From: Gammaproteobacteria bacterium
Lineage (GTDB): Bacteria; Pseudomonadota; Gammaproteobacteria; Acidiferrobacterales; Sulfurifustaceae
Reading direction: 5' to 3'
DNA length: 64,000 nt
NCBI GenBank assembly: GCA_004298065.1
Contig: SCRL01000016.1
Coordinates: 1-64,000 of the forward strand
Positions 48,883 through 58,334 of the stretch are shown here, one piece after another. Below the pieces are notes generated by a model. The model was given only the letters and a program-made list of their open reading frames with translations, was not told the DNA's origin and did not search any database. How positions within the stretch are numbered: the stretch's first letter is position 1; each line of letters opens with the position of its first letter. The translations under genes and the position numbers were made by a program.

Positions 48883-50214
48883 ATGCGCAACTCGATCAAG
48901 GCCCGGCTGCTGGCGCTCGCCCTCGGCGCCGTCACGCTCGTGTGGCTCGGCACGGTCGTCTTTACCTATTTCGATGCGCGCGAGGAGCTGGACGAGCTGC
49001 TGGACGCGCATCTGGCGCAGTCAGCGACGTTGCTGATTGCGCAGGCGGCGCACGAGATCGACGACCTGGAGGAGGTGCAGGCGCCGGCGCTGCACAAGTA
49101 CGCGCGCCGGGTGGCGTTCCAGGTCTGGGAGGAAGGGCGGTTGCGCCTGCGCTCGGCGAACACGCCGGACGTGCCGCTCGCGGGCGACAAGCCGGGCCTC
49201 AGCGATCAAACCATCGACAAGCACCGCTGGCGTGTGTTCACCAGCCGGGATGCCACGGGCAAGCTCGTGATTCATGTCGGCGAACGCGCCGAGCTGCGCG
49301 CCAAACTCGCGCGCGAAATGGCGCTGAACCTGCTCACGCCGCTGCTGTACGCGCTGCCGCTGTTGGCGCTGCTGCTCTGGATTGCTGTTGGGCGGGGGCT
49401 GAAACCGCTCGTTGCTCTTCGGGATCAAATTTCACGCCGTGCGCCGGATAACCTCGCGCCGCTGGATGTGGCCCAGACGCCGCGCGAGATCCAGCCGCTG
49501 GTGGGGCAACTCAACACCCTGTTCCGGCGCATAGCTGAATCACTCGAAAACGAGCGTCGCTTCACTGCCGACGCCGCCCACGAGCTACGCACGCCCGTGG
49601 CCGCCATCCGGGCCCAGGCCCAGGTCGCACGCGGCGCCTACGATGACGCCACCCGCGCCCACGCGCTGGACAACGTCATCGCCGGCTGCGACCGCGCGGC
49701 GCACCTGATCGACCAGCTCCTGACGCTCGCGCGTCTCGACCGGTCCCAACAGGCGCCGGCGCAGACCTGCCGGCTACGCAGCCTCGCGGCCGAGGCCGTG
49801 GCCGAACTAGCTCCTCAGGCTGTGGCTGACGGACTGCAACTGGAGCTGGCCGAGGGCCCCGAGGTCGAGATCCCGGGCATACCGACCCTTTTGCAGGTAT
49901 TGCTGCGCAACCTGATCGACAATGCCATCCGCTACAGCCCGTCCGGGACCACGGTCCGGGTTAACGTGACTCGCGATGGCCAGACCGCGCGCCTTACGAT
50001 CACCGACCAGGGTCCGGGCATCCCCGCGGCCGAACTCCCCAAGGTCCGGGAGCGCTTCTACCGCCTTCTTGGGACAGGGCAGGAGGGTTCCGGGCTGGGG
50101 CTGTCCATCGTCCAGCGGATCGCCGAGATCCACGGCGCGACGCTCGAGCTCGCGCCGAATGATGACGGCAAAGGTTTGCGTGCGACGGTAACGTTTCCGG
50201 TTGCGCAGGTTTGA
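48883..50214 (+). CDS. Sensor histidine kinase (QseC/PmrB-like)
   Basis: The kinase has 443 residues. Two membrane helices (about 8-29 and 150-169) enclose a periplasmic sensor region. A HAMP-like linker, the dimerisation helix with His233 (ADAAHELRTPVAAI) and the ATP-binding domain with N (LIDNAIRYSP), G1 (DQGPGIP) and G2 (GSGLGLSIVQR) boxes follow. It should phosphorylate the regulator encoded 5 bp before it. The signal is unknown; the haem proteins upstream suggest a redox, NO or metal cue. Confidence 0.92.
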   Translation: MRNSIKARLLALALGAVTLVWLGTVVFTYFDAREELDELLDAHLAQSATLLIAQAAHEIDDLEEVQAPALHKYARRVAFQVWEEGRLRLRSANTPDVPLAGDKPGLSDQTIDKHRWRVFTSRDATGKLVIHVGERAELRAKLAREMALNLLTPLLYALPLLALLLWIAVGRGLKPLVALRDQISRRAPDNLAPLDVAQTPREIQPLVGQLNTLFRRIAESLENERRFTADAAHELRTPVAAIRAQAQVARGAYDDATRAHALDNVIAGCDRAAHLIDQLLTLARLDRSQQAPAQTCRLRSLAAEAVAELAPQAVADGLQLELAEGPEVEIPGIPTLLQVLLRNLIDNAIRYSPSGTTVRVNVTRDGQTARLTITDQGPGIPAAELPKVRERFYRLLGTGQEGSGLGLSIVQRIAEIHGATLELAPNDDGKGLRATVTFPVAQV

Positions 50215-50499
50215 TCTGCGCGCCGGATTGCGGCAGCGCCGGGGTGGGTGAGGTCTTGGCGGCGGAAATCTTCTGATTCAGGCTATTTTAGAAGCTATTT
50301 TTATAATTTGACATAATATACATTATACGTTTCTCAGGAAGAGAAACGGTGACGGCTAGGCCCATGAAACCCATGCGCCAGCGCCATCCCCACTCGCCAC
50401 ACCGGCCCAGGCGGCCCAGGCGCTTGCGTGTTCAAACCCAACGAACGATCACGCATGGGCTCAGCGGTTTATTCGAGAAAATTCTAGTGGCGTTAATTC
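50215..50499. other. 285-bp region between the kinase and tatD genes, with a hairpin and a possible small gene
   Basis: The middle (50283-50330) is very AT-rich and contains TATAAT (50302-50307). A perfect hairpin CGTTTCTC-AGGAA-GAGAAACG (50328-50348) follows, with an SD-like AGGAAGAG partly in its loop. GTG at 50349 opens a 67-codon frame ending at 50552, inside the 3' end of tatD on the other strand. The predicted peptide has an Arg/Pro/His-rich start and an amphipathic end (LFEKILVALILRQLVELFEKV). Whether it is a gene is unclear. Confidence 0.4.
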
Positions 50500-51291
50500 T
50501 CAGACAACTCGTTGAGCTGTTTGAAAAAGTTCAAAAAAGTTTTGCGTGGTGATGTCGGCGATGTGATCGACCGAAACCCCCCTCACCTCGGCCAGGCGAT
50601 CGGCCACGTGGCGCACATAGGCTGGTTCGTTGGTCTTGCCGCGGTATGGCACCGGAGCCAGGTATGGTGCGTCGGTCTCGACCAGCAGCCGGTCGTCCGG
50701 AATCTTTGCGGCGACCTCACGCAAGGCCGTGGCATTGGCAAAGGTCACGATCCCCGAGAACGAGATATAGAAGCCGAGGTCCATGGCAGCCTTGGCGACG
50801 TCCCAGGATTCGGTAAAACAATGCATGACGGCACCGGCCTCGGCGGCGTTTTCCTCGCGCAGAATCGCCAGCGTGTCCGCGGCGGCGTCGCGCGTATGGA
50901 TGATGAGCGGCTTGTGGGCCTGGCGGGCAGCCTGGATATGGCGCCGAAAGCGTTCCTGCTGCCAGCCCATGTCGCCTTGAGAGCGATAGTAATCGAGCCC
51001 GGTTTCGCCAATCGCGACGACCCTGGGGTTGACAGCGAGCGTTACAAGCTCGTCGACATCCGGATCGCGGCCTTCGCGTTCGTTCGGATGCACGCCGACG
51101 GACGAGAAAATGCGTGAATGTTGTTCAGCAATTGCCTGTATTTTAGGATAATTTTCCAGTGTTACCGAGACGCACAGCATATGCCCAACGCCGTTGCCAC
51201 GGGCACGCGTCAACACCTCGGCGAGCTGGTCGCCAAGCGGTTCGAAATCGAGATGGCAGTGGGAATCGACGAGCTCGGCCACGCCGCACAC
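50500..51291 (-). CDS. tatD: TatD-family metal-dependent deoxyribonuclease
   Basis: The protein has 263 residues. TatD motifs are DSHCHLDF near the start, VGVHPNE, GETGLDYY, IHTRDAAADTLAIL, HCFTES and LVETDAPYLAP, which hold the metal ligands. It acts in DNA quality control and 3'-5' exonuclease activity. GTG 51291 forms TAGTG with the pilZ stop; a second GTG three codons later is also possible. It is the last gene of the long chromosomal operon. Confidence 0.92.
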   Translation of the reverse strand: MCGVAELVDSHCHLDFEPLGDQLAEVLTRARGNGVGHMLCVSVTLENYPKIQAIAEQHSRIFSSVGVHPNEREGRDPDVDELVTLAVNPRVVAIGETGLDYYRSQGDMGWQQERFRRHIQAARQAHKPLIIHTRDAAADTLAILREENAAEAGAVMHCFTESWDVAKAAMDLGFYISFSGIVTFANATALREVAAKIPDDRLLVETDAPYLAPVPYRGKTNEPAYVRHVADRLAEVRGVSVDHIADITTQNFFELFQTAQRVV

Positions 51292-51746
51292 TACATCGTA
51301 TGGGTCGGCCGATCGGAGCTCAGCATACCGGCGAGGATGGTTTCGATCTTGCTGCGCGCCACGCCGGAATCCTTTTCGTTGAACTGGATGCCGATGCCGG
51401 CGGTGCGCCCGCCCTGGGCGCCTTGGGGCGTGAGCCAGATGACGTGGCCCGCGACCGGAATCTTTTCCTTGCTCTCCATAAGCGTGAGCAGCATGAATAC
51501 TTCCTCACCGAGCTTGTACGGGCGGCTACTCGGAACGAACAACCCGCCGCCTTTCACAAACGGCATATAAGCGGCATAGAGCGCGTTCTTGTCCTTGATG
51601 GTGAGCGACAGTACCCCGGGACGTGCCGGCTGCGGCGGTGCGGACGACGGACCCGCCGACACCGGGCGCACCGGTGCCTTGGGAATGTTCGGCAGGTTGG
51701 GAAGATTCGGCATCCCGCCGGGCAAAGGAGGTTTGGGATCGCTCAT
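51291..51746 (-). CDS. PilZ-domain protein
   Basis: This 151-residue protein has a Pro-rich start and a PilZ fold (VLSLTIKDKNALYAAYMPFVKGGGLFVPSSRPYKLGEEVFMLLTLMESKEKIPVAGHVIWLTPQGAQGGRTAGIGIQF). The RxxxR c-di-GMP motif is not evident, as in type IV pilus PilZ proteins. The place between holB and tatD is that of pilZ in Pseudomonas and relatives, where it is needed for twitching. It overlaps tatD by one base. Confidence 0.88.
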   Translation of the reverse strand: MSDPKPPLPGGMPNLPNLPNIPKAPVRPVSAGPSSAPPQPARPGVLSLTIKDKNALYAAYMPFVKGGGLFVPSSRPYKLGEEVFMLLTLMESKEKIPVAGHVIWLTPQGAQGGRTAGIGIQFNEKDSGVARSKIETILAGMLSSDRPTHTM

Positions 51747-51747
51747 G

Positions 51748-52764
51748 TCAGGTTCCGGTTTTGATTGTAGGCGAGCGTTCGGCCATTCGACACCAGCGGA
51801 TCAGGATATCCTCAAGCAGCAGAAGCTCATCCAGTCCGCCGGAAAATAACCCGTTTCTTGCACTAGAAACGACATCAATATATATATATAACTTATTTAA
51901 AGTTAATACATTTTTTGTATTTTTTAATAAGGCCGGCGCCGGTTCGCCTGGAACAGCCAAACCACGGATCAGGCCGGCCACGAATGCGGTCAGCCAGTCG
52001 ATACAAGCCGACGCGCCGAGTCCTTTCCAACGCTGGGCGCAGGTCACCGGGTCTTCGTTTCCCGCCAGCAGCCGTTCAAGATCACTCAACAAGGTCTCGC
52101 GCTTGGCCAGAAAATCCTCCCGACTCAGGGCGAGCGCCCGCAACGGGGCGCCCCCGGCCTCGCCGAGCAGTTGCACCGCCGCCTCTCCGCCCTCTCTGTC
52201 CTTGAGCCAGCTCTGGGCTAGGCCGCGTTCGGGAACCTGAAACAAAACCCGCTGGCAGCGGCTGCGGATCGTCGCCGGCAGGCGCGCCGGCTGGCTCGCC
52301 ACCAGCAGCAGGATACTGCCAAGCGGCGGTTCCTCCAGAATCTTGAGCAGGCTGTTGGCGGCGTTCAGATTCATGCTGTCGGCCGGTGACAGGATCGCCA
52401 CCTTGCGCGCCGCGGTGTGCGGCCGCAGCGCGAGGTACGTGCCGAGACCGCGGATCTGGTCGATGACGATGCCGCGCCGGTCTTCCTCGGGCATCACCAG
52501 CTTCAGATCCGGATGGGTCCCGGCTGCGAGCAGCTGGCAGCTGTGGCACTGGCCGCAGGCCGACTCGGCTTTCGGCTGGGCGCACAACAATGCCGTCGCC
52601 AGGCGCAAGGCAAAATCCTGCTTGCCGAGACCGGCGGGGCCTTGCAGCAATAAGGCGTGCGGCAGGCGCTCGAGATCGGCGGTCAGCGTCGTCCAGACAG
52701 ACGCGTGCCAGGGATACACCTCGACCGGAAACCGGGCGACCGGGACCGTTTCAGCGTCCGCCAC
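51748..52764 (-). CDS. holB: DNA polymerase III delta' subunit
   Basis: Clamp-loader subunit of about 338 residues. It has a P-loop-like QGPAGLGKQDFAL, a zinc site CGQCHSC, the SRC-like RSRCQRVLF and NSLLKILEEPP. GTG 52764 is preferred: GGAG lies 7 bp before it, and it overlaps the tmk stop. A TTG at 52779 is the other choice. The C-terminal part contains an odd, very AT-rich stretch (51862-51935, encoding NTKNVLTLNKLYIYID) in an otherwise GC-rich gene. The catalytic core is intact. Confidence 0.9.
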   Translation of the reverse strand: MADAETVPVARFPVEVYPWHASVWTTLTADLERLPHALLLQGPAGLGKQDFALRLATALLCAQPKAESACGQCHSCQLLAAGTHPDLKLVMPEEDRRGIVIDQIRGLGTYLALRPHTAARKVAILSPADSMNLNAANSLLKILEEPPLGSILLLVASQPARLPATIRSRCQRVLFQVPERGLAQSWLKDREGGEAAVQLLGEAGGAPLRALALSREDFLAKRETLLSDLERLLAGNEDPVTCAQRWKGLGASACIDWLTAFVAGLIRGLAVPGEPAPALLKNTKNVLTLNKLYIYIDVVSSARNGLFSGGLDELLLLEDILIRWCRMAERSPTIKTGT

Positions 52765-53383
52765 TGCAACACTCCACAAGCACGCTGGTAATTTGATGTT
52801 GCACTTCCGCCGGCGTGCGGCTGGCGTCGATCACGCGCAGCCGCTGCGGTTCGCGTCGCGCGCGTTCGAGATAGGTCGCGCGCACGCGCTCGAAGAATTC
52901 CTGCTGCTCGCGCTCGAACCGGTCCGGTTCGCTGCGCTGGTTGGCGCGCTTGAGCCCCACGTCCACCGGCACGTCCAGCAGCAGCGTCAGGTTCGGCCGC
53001 AGCGCCCCCTGCACCCAGGCCTCGAGCTGGGCGATGCGTTCGATAGACAACCCGCGCCCGCCGCCCTGGTAGGCGTAGGTCGCGTCGGTGAAGCGGTCGC
53101 AGAGCACGGTCTTGCCGGCATCCAGCGCCGGCCGGATGACGCGCTCCAGGTGTTCCGCGCGCACGGCGAACATGAGCAACGCCTCGGTCTCGGCGGTCAT
53201 GTGCAGCTCACGTGCATGCAGCAGGATATCGCGCACGCGCTCGCCGAGCGGCGTGCCGCCGGGCTCGCGCGTGACCACGACGTCGCGCCCGGCCTTGGCC
53301 AGCCAGTCGCGCATGAACGCGAGCATGGTGCTCTTGCCCGCGCCCTCCCCGCCTTCGACCGTGATGAAAAATCCGTGCGCCAT
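52751..53383 (-). CDS. tmk: Thymidylate kinase
   Basis: This 210-residue enzyme phosphorylates dTMP to dTDP. P-loop EGGEGAGKST (10-19), REPGGTPLGE (dTMP binding) and DRFTDATYAYQGGGRGL are all present. The Arg in the P-loop of some TMPKs is absent, as in E. coli-type enzymes with a LID Arg (SEPDRFERE). It overlaps holB by 14 bp and follows mltG after a dispersed repeat. Confidence 0.94.
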   Translation of the reverse strand: MAHGFFITVEGGEGAGKSTMLAFMRDWLAKAGRDVVVTREPGGTPLGERVRDILLHARELHMTAETEALLMFAVRAEHLERVIRPALDAGKTVLCDRFTDATYAYQGGGRGLSIERIAQLEAWVQGALRPNLTLLLDVPVDVGLKRANQRSEPDRFEREQQEFFERVRATYLERARREPQRLRVIDASRTPAEVQHQITSVLVECCSGGR

Positions 53384-53401
53384 GTTTAAAAAAATTGTTT
53401 A

Positions 53402-53484
53402 ACCACAGAGGACACAGAGATCACAGAAGGAAATCCATCTTTTAAAGACAAGACCCTCTCTGTGCCCTCCGTGTTCTCTGTGGT
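53402..53484. repeat. Dispersed inverted repeat ACCACAGAG...CTCTGTGGT (copy 1)
   Basis: The ends ACCACAGAG (53402-53410) and CTCTGTGGT (53476-53484) are inverted, and the inner parts (GGACACAGAG and CTCTCTGTG) pair as well. A related unit lies at 60168-60233. It fills the tmk-mltG gap and has lower GC than its neighbours. It is a host-genome repeat of the REP/BIME sort. Confidence 0.8.
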
Positions 53485-53495
53485 AGACATTAGTA

Positions 53496-54503
53496 TTATC
53501 TTTTCGCCGGCGGCTTGCCGCCGAGTTGGTATTGGACCACAGCTTTGTTGTGTTCCTCCAGTGTCTCGGAAAAATAATGCGAGCCGTCGCCGCGCGAGAC
53601 GAAATAGAGCGCGCGCGTCTTCGCCGGGTGCAGCACCGCGCGCACGGCGTCGCCGCCGGGCATGGCGATCGGCGTCGGCGGCAGGCCGACGCGGGTGTAG
53701 GTGTTGTACGGCGTGTCTTTTTTCAGGTCGCGCAGGCGCAGGTTGCCATCGAAGCTCTTGCCCATCCCGTAGATCACGGTCGGGTCGGTCTGCAGCTTCA
53801 TGCCCTTGCGCAGGCGGTTGATGAAGACGCCGGCGATGAGTGGCCGCTCCTCGGCCTTGCCGGTTTCTTTTTCGACGATCGAGGCCAGAGTCAGCGCCTC
53901 GTCCAGCGACTTGAACGGCAAGCCGTCCTCGCGTCCTTCCCATTCGCGCGCCAGCCGCTCGCGCATCTTCTCGAAGGCCTTGGCGAGAATCGTGTGGTCC
54001 GGCTGGTCGGTCGTATAGTAATAAGTATCCGGATAGAACCGCCCTTCCGGATGCAGGCCGGGATAGCCCAGGCGCATCATGATTTCCCGATCCGGCAGGC
54101 CGTTGAGCGTCCGCGTGAGCCTGGGCGCCGCCTGCATGGCCTGGCGCATCTGGGCGAAGGTCCAGCCTTCCACGAACCGCAGTGGGTACTCCACCACCTT
54201 GCCGGCGATCATCTGCGCCAGCAGCGCGCGCGGGCTGATGCCGTCGGCAAAGCGGTATTCACCGGCCTTGAGCTTGCGACCTTGTCCGGTGAGTGTGGCG
54301 CCCCAGACGAGCGAACGCGTTTCCGGGAGCACGCCGCGACGCTTGAGCTCCCCGGCCACGCCGCGCAGCGTCGTGCCCTGCTTGAAGTAATAGGTCTCGG
54401 CACCGGGCTTGAGCCCGTGGGTCCAGTACCACAGCTCGTACGCGGCCAGCGCCAGCAGCAGCCCGCCGACTGCCGTCAAAAATCTACGCCGCCACATAGG
54501 CAT
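53496..54503 (-). CDS. mltG: Endolytic murein transglycosylase
   Basis: This YceG/MltG-family protein has about 335 residues. One membrane helix follows the start (FLTAVGGLLLALAAYELWYW). The LysM-like part has YYFKQGTTLRGVAGELKRRGVLPE. The catalytic region has LASIVEKETGKAEERPLIAGVFINRLRKGMKLQTDPTVIYG, with the catalytic Glu in EKETG. The enzyme ends glycan chains at the inner membrane. ATG 54503 (or 54497) lies inside the end of pabC. Confidence 0.92.
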   Translation of the reverse strand: MPMWRRRFLTAVGGLLLALAAYELWYWTHGLKPGAETYYFKQGTTLRGVAGELKRRGVLPETRSLVWGATLTGQGRKLKAGEYRFADGISPRALLAQMIAGKVVEYPLRFVEGWTFAQMRQAMQAAPRLTRTLNGLPDREIMMRLGYPGLHPEGRFYPDTYYYTTDQPDHTILAKAFEKMRERLAREWEGREDGLPFKSLDEALTLASIVEKETGKAEERPLIAGVFINRLRKGMKLQTDPTVIYGMGKSFDGNLRLRDLKKDTPYNTYTRVGLPPTPIAMPGGDAVRAVLHPAKTRALYFVSRGDGSHYFSETLEEHNKAVVQYQLGGKPPAKR

Positions 54504-55302
54504 CGCGGATCGCCTGCTGGATTTTGTGTGTGATGTCACCAATGGCGTAGCTCCGGTGCTCTACACGCCGCACCGGCCACAGGCCGATGAGACAGTTGGT
54601 CAGAAAAATCTCCTGCGCCAGTTCCAGGTATCCTGGCGTCACGGTCTCGACGCGGCACGCAATCCCAAGCCGCGCGGCGCGCGCCAGCACCTCCGAGCGC
54701 ATGACACCCTCTACGCCGCAGCGGTCCAGCGCCGGCGTAACGAGCGTACCGTCACACACAAGGAAAACATTGGTCATCGTGCCTTCGACGATGTTACCGG
54801 ATTCGTCCTGCATCAGTCCTTCGGCGTACTCATCGCCCCACTCGGCGCGCGCCAGCACCTGCTCCAGTCTATTAAGGTGCTTGAGTCCGGCCAGCGCCGG
54901 TTGGGCAGCGAGCCGCGTACGGCACAGACGTACATCCACTCCCTCTTTCGGGTAGCCCGTGGGATAAGACAGCCAGTCCGACAGACTGAGCACCCGCGTC
55001 GGCGTGGCGGCGGGATCGCCGCGATAGCCGCGCATGCTGATGCCACGCGTGACGATAATCTTGAGCACGCCGCGTTCGACACCGCGGCAAATCTTCTCGG
55101 TTTCCTGACGCAGCAATGCCGGCGATATCTGAAAGCCAAGGCGTTCCGCGCCCGCGTTCAGGCGCGCGAGATGCTTATCCAGCAGCAGCGGCATACCGTG
55201 CTGCACGGCGAGGGTTTCAAACAGCCCGTCGCCGTATTGAAAACCGCGATCTCGCGCCGAGACGGCGTCCGTCAGCTCGCCGTTGATGAGCACGGCATTC
55301 AT
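54484..55302 (-). CDS. pabC: Aminodeoxychorismate lyase
   Basis: This 272-residue class IV PLP enzyme has DRGFQYGDGLFETLAV near the start, the PLP Lys in LAGLKHLNRLEQVLAR and the phosphate-binding EGTMTNVF. It makes 4-aminobenzoate for folate from aminodeoxychorismate, the product of PabB next to it. ATG 55302 overlaps the pabB stop by 4 bp. The longer frame upstream is a shadow of pabB. Confidence 0.9.
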   Translation of the reverse strand: MNAVLINGELTDAVSARDRGFQYGDGLFETLAVQHGMPLLLDKHLARLNAGAERLGFQISPALLRQETEKICRGVERGVLKIIVTRGISMRGYRGDPAATPTRVLSLSDWLSYPTGYPKEGVDVRLCRTRLAAQPALAGLKHLNRLEQVLARAEWGDEYAEGLMQDESGNIVEGTMTNVFLVCDGTLVTPALDRCGVEGVMRSEVLARAARLGIACRVETVTPGYLELAQEIFLTNCLIGLWPVRRVEHRSYAIGDITHKIQQAIRDAYVAA

Positions 55303-56663
55303 GTCGTCAAGGCTGCCAGAAGTCCTTTCGCCTTGGCGCGCGTCTCTTCCAGCTCGCGCGCCGGTACCGAGTCGGCGACGATGCCGGCGCCGGCGCGCAG
55401 GCGGATGGACGTGCCGTCCTGCACCAGGGTACGAATGAGAATGTTGAGGTCCATGCCGCCGTCGCGGTTGATATAGCCGAGCGCGCCGGTATAGGCGCCG
55501 CGTGGCACGCGTTCCAGCTCGGCGACGATTTGCATGCAGCGCACCTTGGGACAACCGGTGATGGTGCCGCCGGGAAACACGGCGCGGATCACCTGCGCCG
55601 GCGTGATACCGTCGCGCAACTCGCCACGCACCTCGGAGACAATATGGTGCACGTGGCGATAGGATTCGAGCACCATGAATTCCGGCACGCGCACCGTGCC
55701 CGGACGACACACGCGCCCAAGGTCGTTGCGCTCCAGATCGATAAGCATCACATGCTCCGCGCGCTCCTTGGGATGCACCAGCAACGCCTGGGACAGCCGC
55801 CGGTCTTCGGCGGCGTCGGCGCTGCGTGGATGGGTGCCGGCGATCGGGCGCGTGCGCACGATGTTGTCTTCCACCCGCACCAAGCGCTCGGGCGATGAGC
55901 TGATCACGGCGCGATTGCCGGGCAGTGTCATCAACGCGGCGAATGGCGCCGGGTTGGCGTGACGCAGACGCCGGTAAAGTTCGACAGGCGCCGATGGCGC
56001 GGCGAGCCGCGCGCGCCACTCGCGCGAGAGGTTTACCTGAAACACATCGCCGGCGCGAATGTATTCGAGCACCCGCTCCACGCCATCCAGAAAATCCTGC
56101 GGGTCGTCTTCCACCACGTCGGTCACGTCGCAACCGCGTGACGGTGCAACTCGCAGCGCCTCGATATCGGCGCACAACCGCGGCATCAGCTCCGCGGCGC
56201 GCTCTGTCTCGCAGACCAATAGCGTTGCGCCGATCTGGTGGTCGCGGATGATCGCGGCGGGAAAACGCGTGGCCATGGCCACCGGTAGCGTCGCGTCGCG
56301 CGGCGGCGCGCCGAGCGCGGGTTCGATTTCGGTGCCGAGCTCGTAGGACAGGAACACGAACCAGCCGCCGGTGAACGGCGGCGTATCGGCGGGTGCCGTG
56401 GGTTCAGATACGCACTCACGCCAGCGGCGCTCGAAGTCGTCGAGAAAGTCGCCGGCGGTATCGGCCGTCAGCGTTTCGCCGGGAAAGGCGAACAGGATGT
56501 CGTAGCGCGCCTGCGGCGTGCCGTGCGCCACGCTTTCGAGCAAATGCGGATAACGCGCGGGGTTGGCCGCGTGCAGGTCGGCGAGGTCGGGAAAAACCGC
56601 CAGGGTCTGGCAGGCATGGCCTGCCGAAGGGAGGATACGCGCGCTGGCTCGCGAGGCGCTCAC
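55299..56663 (-). CDS. pabB: Aminodeoxychorismate synthase component I
   Basis: This 454-residue chorismate-utilising enzyme has the N-terminal [13 protein letters not shown]...[17 protein letters not shown]. The core has [44 protein letters not shown] and [23 protein letters not shown]. It converts chorismate and ammonia to aminodeoxychorismate. PIAGT rather than PIKGT marks the PabB/anthranilate synthase subtype that lacks the covalent Lys intermediate, an interesting variant. It overlaps fabF by 4 bp. Confidence 0.88.
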   Translation of the reverse strand: MSASRASARILPSAGHACQTLAVFPDLADLHAANPARYPHLLESVAHGTPQARYDILFAFPGETLTADTAGDFLDDFERRWRECVSEPTAPADTPPFTGGWFVFLSYELGTEIEPALGAPPRDATLPVAMATRFPAAIIRDHQIGATLLVCETERAAELMPRLCADIEALRVAPSRGCDVTDVVEDDPQDFLDGVERVLEYIRAGDVFQVNLSREWRARLAAPSAPVELYRRLRHANPAPFAALMTLPGNRAVISSSPERLVRVEDNIVRTRPIAGTHPRSADAAEDRRLSQALLVHPKERAEHVMLIDLERNDLGRVCRPGTVRVPEFMVLESYRHVHHIVSEVRGELRDGITPAQVIRAVFPGGTITGCPKVRCMQIVAELERVPRGAYTGALGYINRDGGMDLNILIRTLVQDGTSIRLRAGAGIVADSVPARELEETRAKAKGLLAALTT

Positions 56664-57904
56664 ATCAGCCGGCGCATCACCAGCGTGCCGTTGGTGCCGC
56701 CGAAACCGAACGAATTGGACATCGCGACGTCGATTTTCGCCTGGCGCGCGGTGTTCGGCACGTAATCGAGATCGCAGCCCTCGCCCGGTTCGAACAGGTT
56801 GATGGTCGGCGGGACCACCTGGTGGTGGAGCGCGAGCGCGGTGTAAATCGCCTCGACACCGCCGGCGGCGCCGAGCAAGTGACCGGTCATGGACTTGGTG
56901 GAGCTGACCATGACCTTCTTCGCGTGCTCGCCGAAGGCGGTCTTCATCGCCATGGTCTCGGCCTTGTCGCCGAGCGGCGTCGAGGTGCCGTGAGCGTTGA
57001 TGTACTGCACCTGCTCCGGGTTGAGGCCGGCGTTGCGCAAGGCGTTGCGCATGCAGCGCGCCGCGCCCTCGCCGTTCTCCGGCGGGCTGGTCATGTGGTA
57101 GGCGTCGCCGCTCATGCCGAAGCCGACCAGCTCACAGTAAATCTTCGCGCCGCGCTTTTTGGCGTGCTCGTACTCCTCGAGCACCACCACGCCGGCGCCC
57201 TCGCCCAGCACGAAGCCGTCGCGATCCTTGTCCCACGGACGGCTCGCGGTCGCGGGGTCGTCGTTGCGCGTGGACAGCGCCTTGGCGTTGCCGAAGCCGG
57301 CCATCGCGGTCGGCGTGACCGTGGACTCGGCGCCGCCGGCGAGCATCACGTCGGCGTCGCCGTATTCGATCAGGCGCCCGGCGTCGCCGACGGCGTGCGT
57401 GCCGGTGGCGCAGGCGGTCACCATCGCGAGGTTGGGCCCCTTGAAACCGAGCATGACGGACAGGTCGCCGGCCACCATGTTGATGATGCTCATGGGCACG
57501 AAGAACGGCGTCACGCGCCGCGGCCCCTTCTCCTTGATGACGTGCGTCATCTCCTCGATGGTGCCGACGCCGCCGATGCCGGAGCCGATGTGCACGCCGA
57601 TGCGCTCGGCGTTTTGTTCGGTCACCGTCAGGCCGGAATCCCGGAACGCCTCGATGCCCGCGGCCATGCCGAGCTGAATGAAGCGGTCCATGCGCCTCGC
57701 TTCTTTCTCGGTGACGCCGAACTTCGTGACGTCGAAGCCCTTGACCTCGCCGGCGATCATCGAAGGATAGCCGGTGGCGTCGAAATGGGTGATGCGCGCG
57801 ATGCCGCCCTTGCCGGCGGCGATGCTGGCCCAGTTCTCGGCCAGGCCGATGCCGATGGGTGACACAATCCCGAGACCGGTGATGACGACACGCCGTTTGC
57901 TCAA
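56660..57904 (-). CDS. fabF: 3-oxoacyl-ACP synthase II
   Basis: This 414-residue condensing enzyme has catalytic Cys in [15 protein letters not shown] (near 165), His in [11 protein letters not shown] and His in [13 protein letters not shown]. It elongates acyl-ACP in fatty acid synthesis. I set the start at TTG 57904 ([11 protein letters not shown]) because GAGG lies 8 bp before it and the length then equals normal FabF. The longer frame to 57970 covers the fabF-acpP gap. It follows acpP, as in most gammaproteobacteria. Confidence 0.94.
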   Translation of the reverse strand: MSKRRVVITGLGIVSPIGIGLAENWASIAAGKGGIARITHFDATGYPSMIAGEVKGFDVTKFGVTEKEARRMDRFIQLGMAAGIEAFRDSGLTVTEQNAERIGVHIGSGIGGVGTIEEMTHVIKEKGPRRVTPFFVPMSIINMVAGDLSVMLGFKGPNLAMVTACATGTHAVGDAGRLIEYGDADVMLAGGAESTVTPTAMAGFGNAKALSTRNDDPATASRPWDKDRDGFVLGEGAGVVVLEEYEHAKKRGAKIYCELVGFGMSGDAYHMTSPPENGEGAARCMRNALRNAGLNPEQVQYINAHGTSTPLGDKAETMAMKTAFGEHAKKVMVSSTKSMTGHLLGAAGGVEAIYTALALHHQVVPPTINLFEPGEGCDLDYVPNTARQAKIDVAMSNSFGFGGTNGTLVMRRLM

Positions 57905-58006
57905 GGGGTGATCCTCAGAAAATTGACGTCCGGACGCAGCTGTCCCGCAAAACCAAACGGCCGTCCCCACGACGTGGCAGACGGCCGGTATGCGACTGGA
58001 AGCCGA

Positions 58007-58243
58007 TCAGTTCTGGTGGGAATTGATGTAATCGATGGCCTGCTGCACCGTGGTGATCTTCTCGGCCTCTTCGTCGGGAATTTCGCAATCGAATTCCTCT
58101 TCGAGCGCCATCACCAGTTCCACGGTGTCCAGCGAATCCGCGCCGAGGTCGTCGACAAAGGAGGCATCCGGGCGAACTTCGCCTTCGTTGACACCCAGCT
58201 GCTCCACTACGATCTTCTTGACGCGTTCTTCAACACTGCTCAT
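58007..58243 (-). CDS. acpP: Acyl carrier protein
   Basis: This 78-residue ACP has [18 protein letters not shown] and the 4'-phosphopantetheine site [21 protein letters not shown] (Ser37). It carries growing acyl chains for FabD, FabF, FabG and FabH encoded around it. ATG 58243 has a GGAGGAAAAATC leader and gives the standard start; the longer frame is not likely. Confidence 0.96.
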   Translation of the reverse strand: MSSVEERVKKIVVEQLGVNEGEVRPDASFVDDLGADSLDTVELVMALEEEFDCEIPDEEAEKITTVQQAIDYINSHQN

Positions 58244-58334
58244 CTGATTTTTCCTCCAGATTGACGTACCGGCCCCTCGCGAGGCCGCCATAGTAAACAC
58301 AATTTGCCCAAGACCGTCCAGTTGACAGTCCGGG

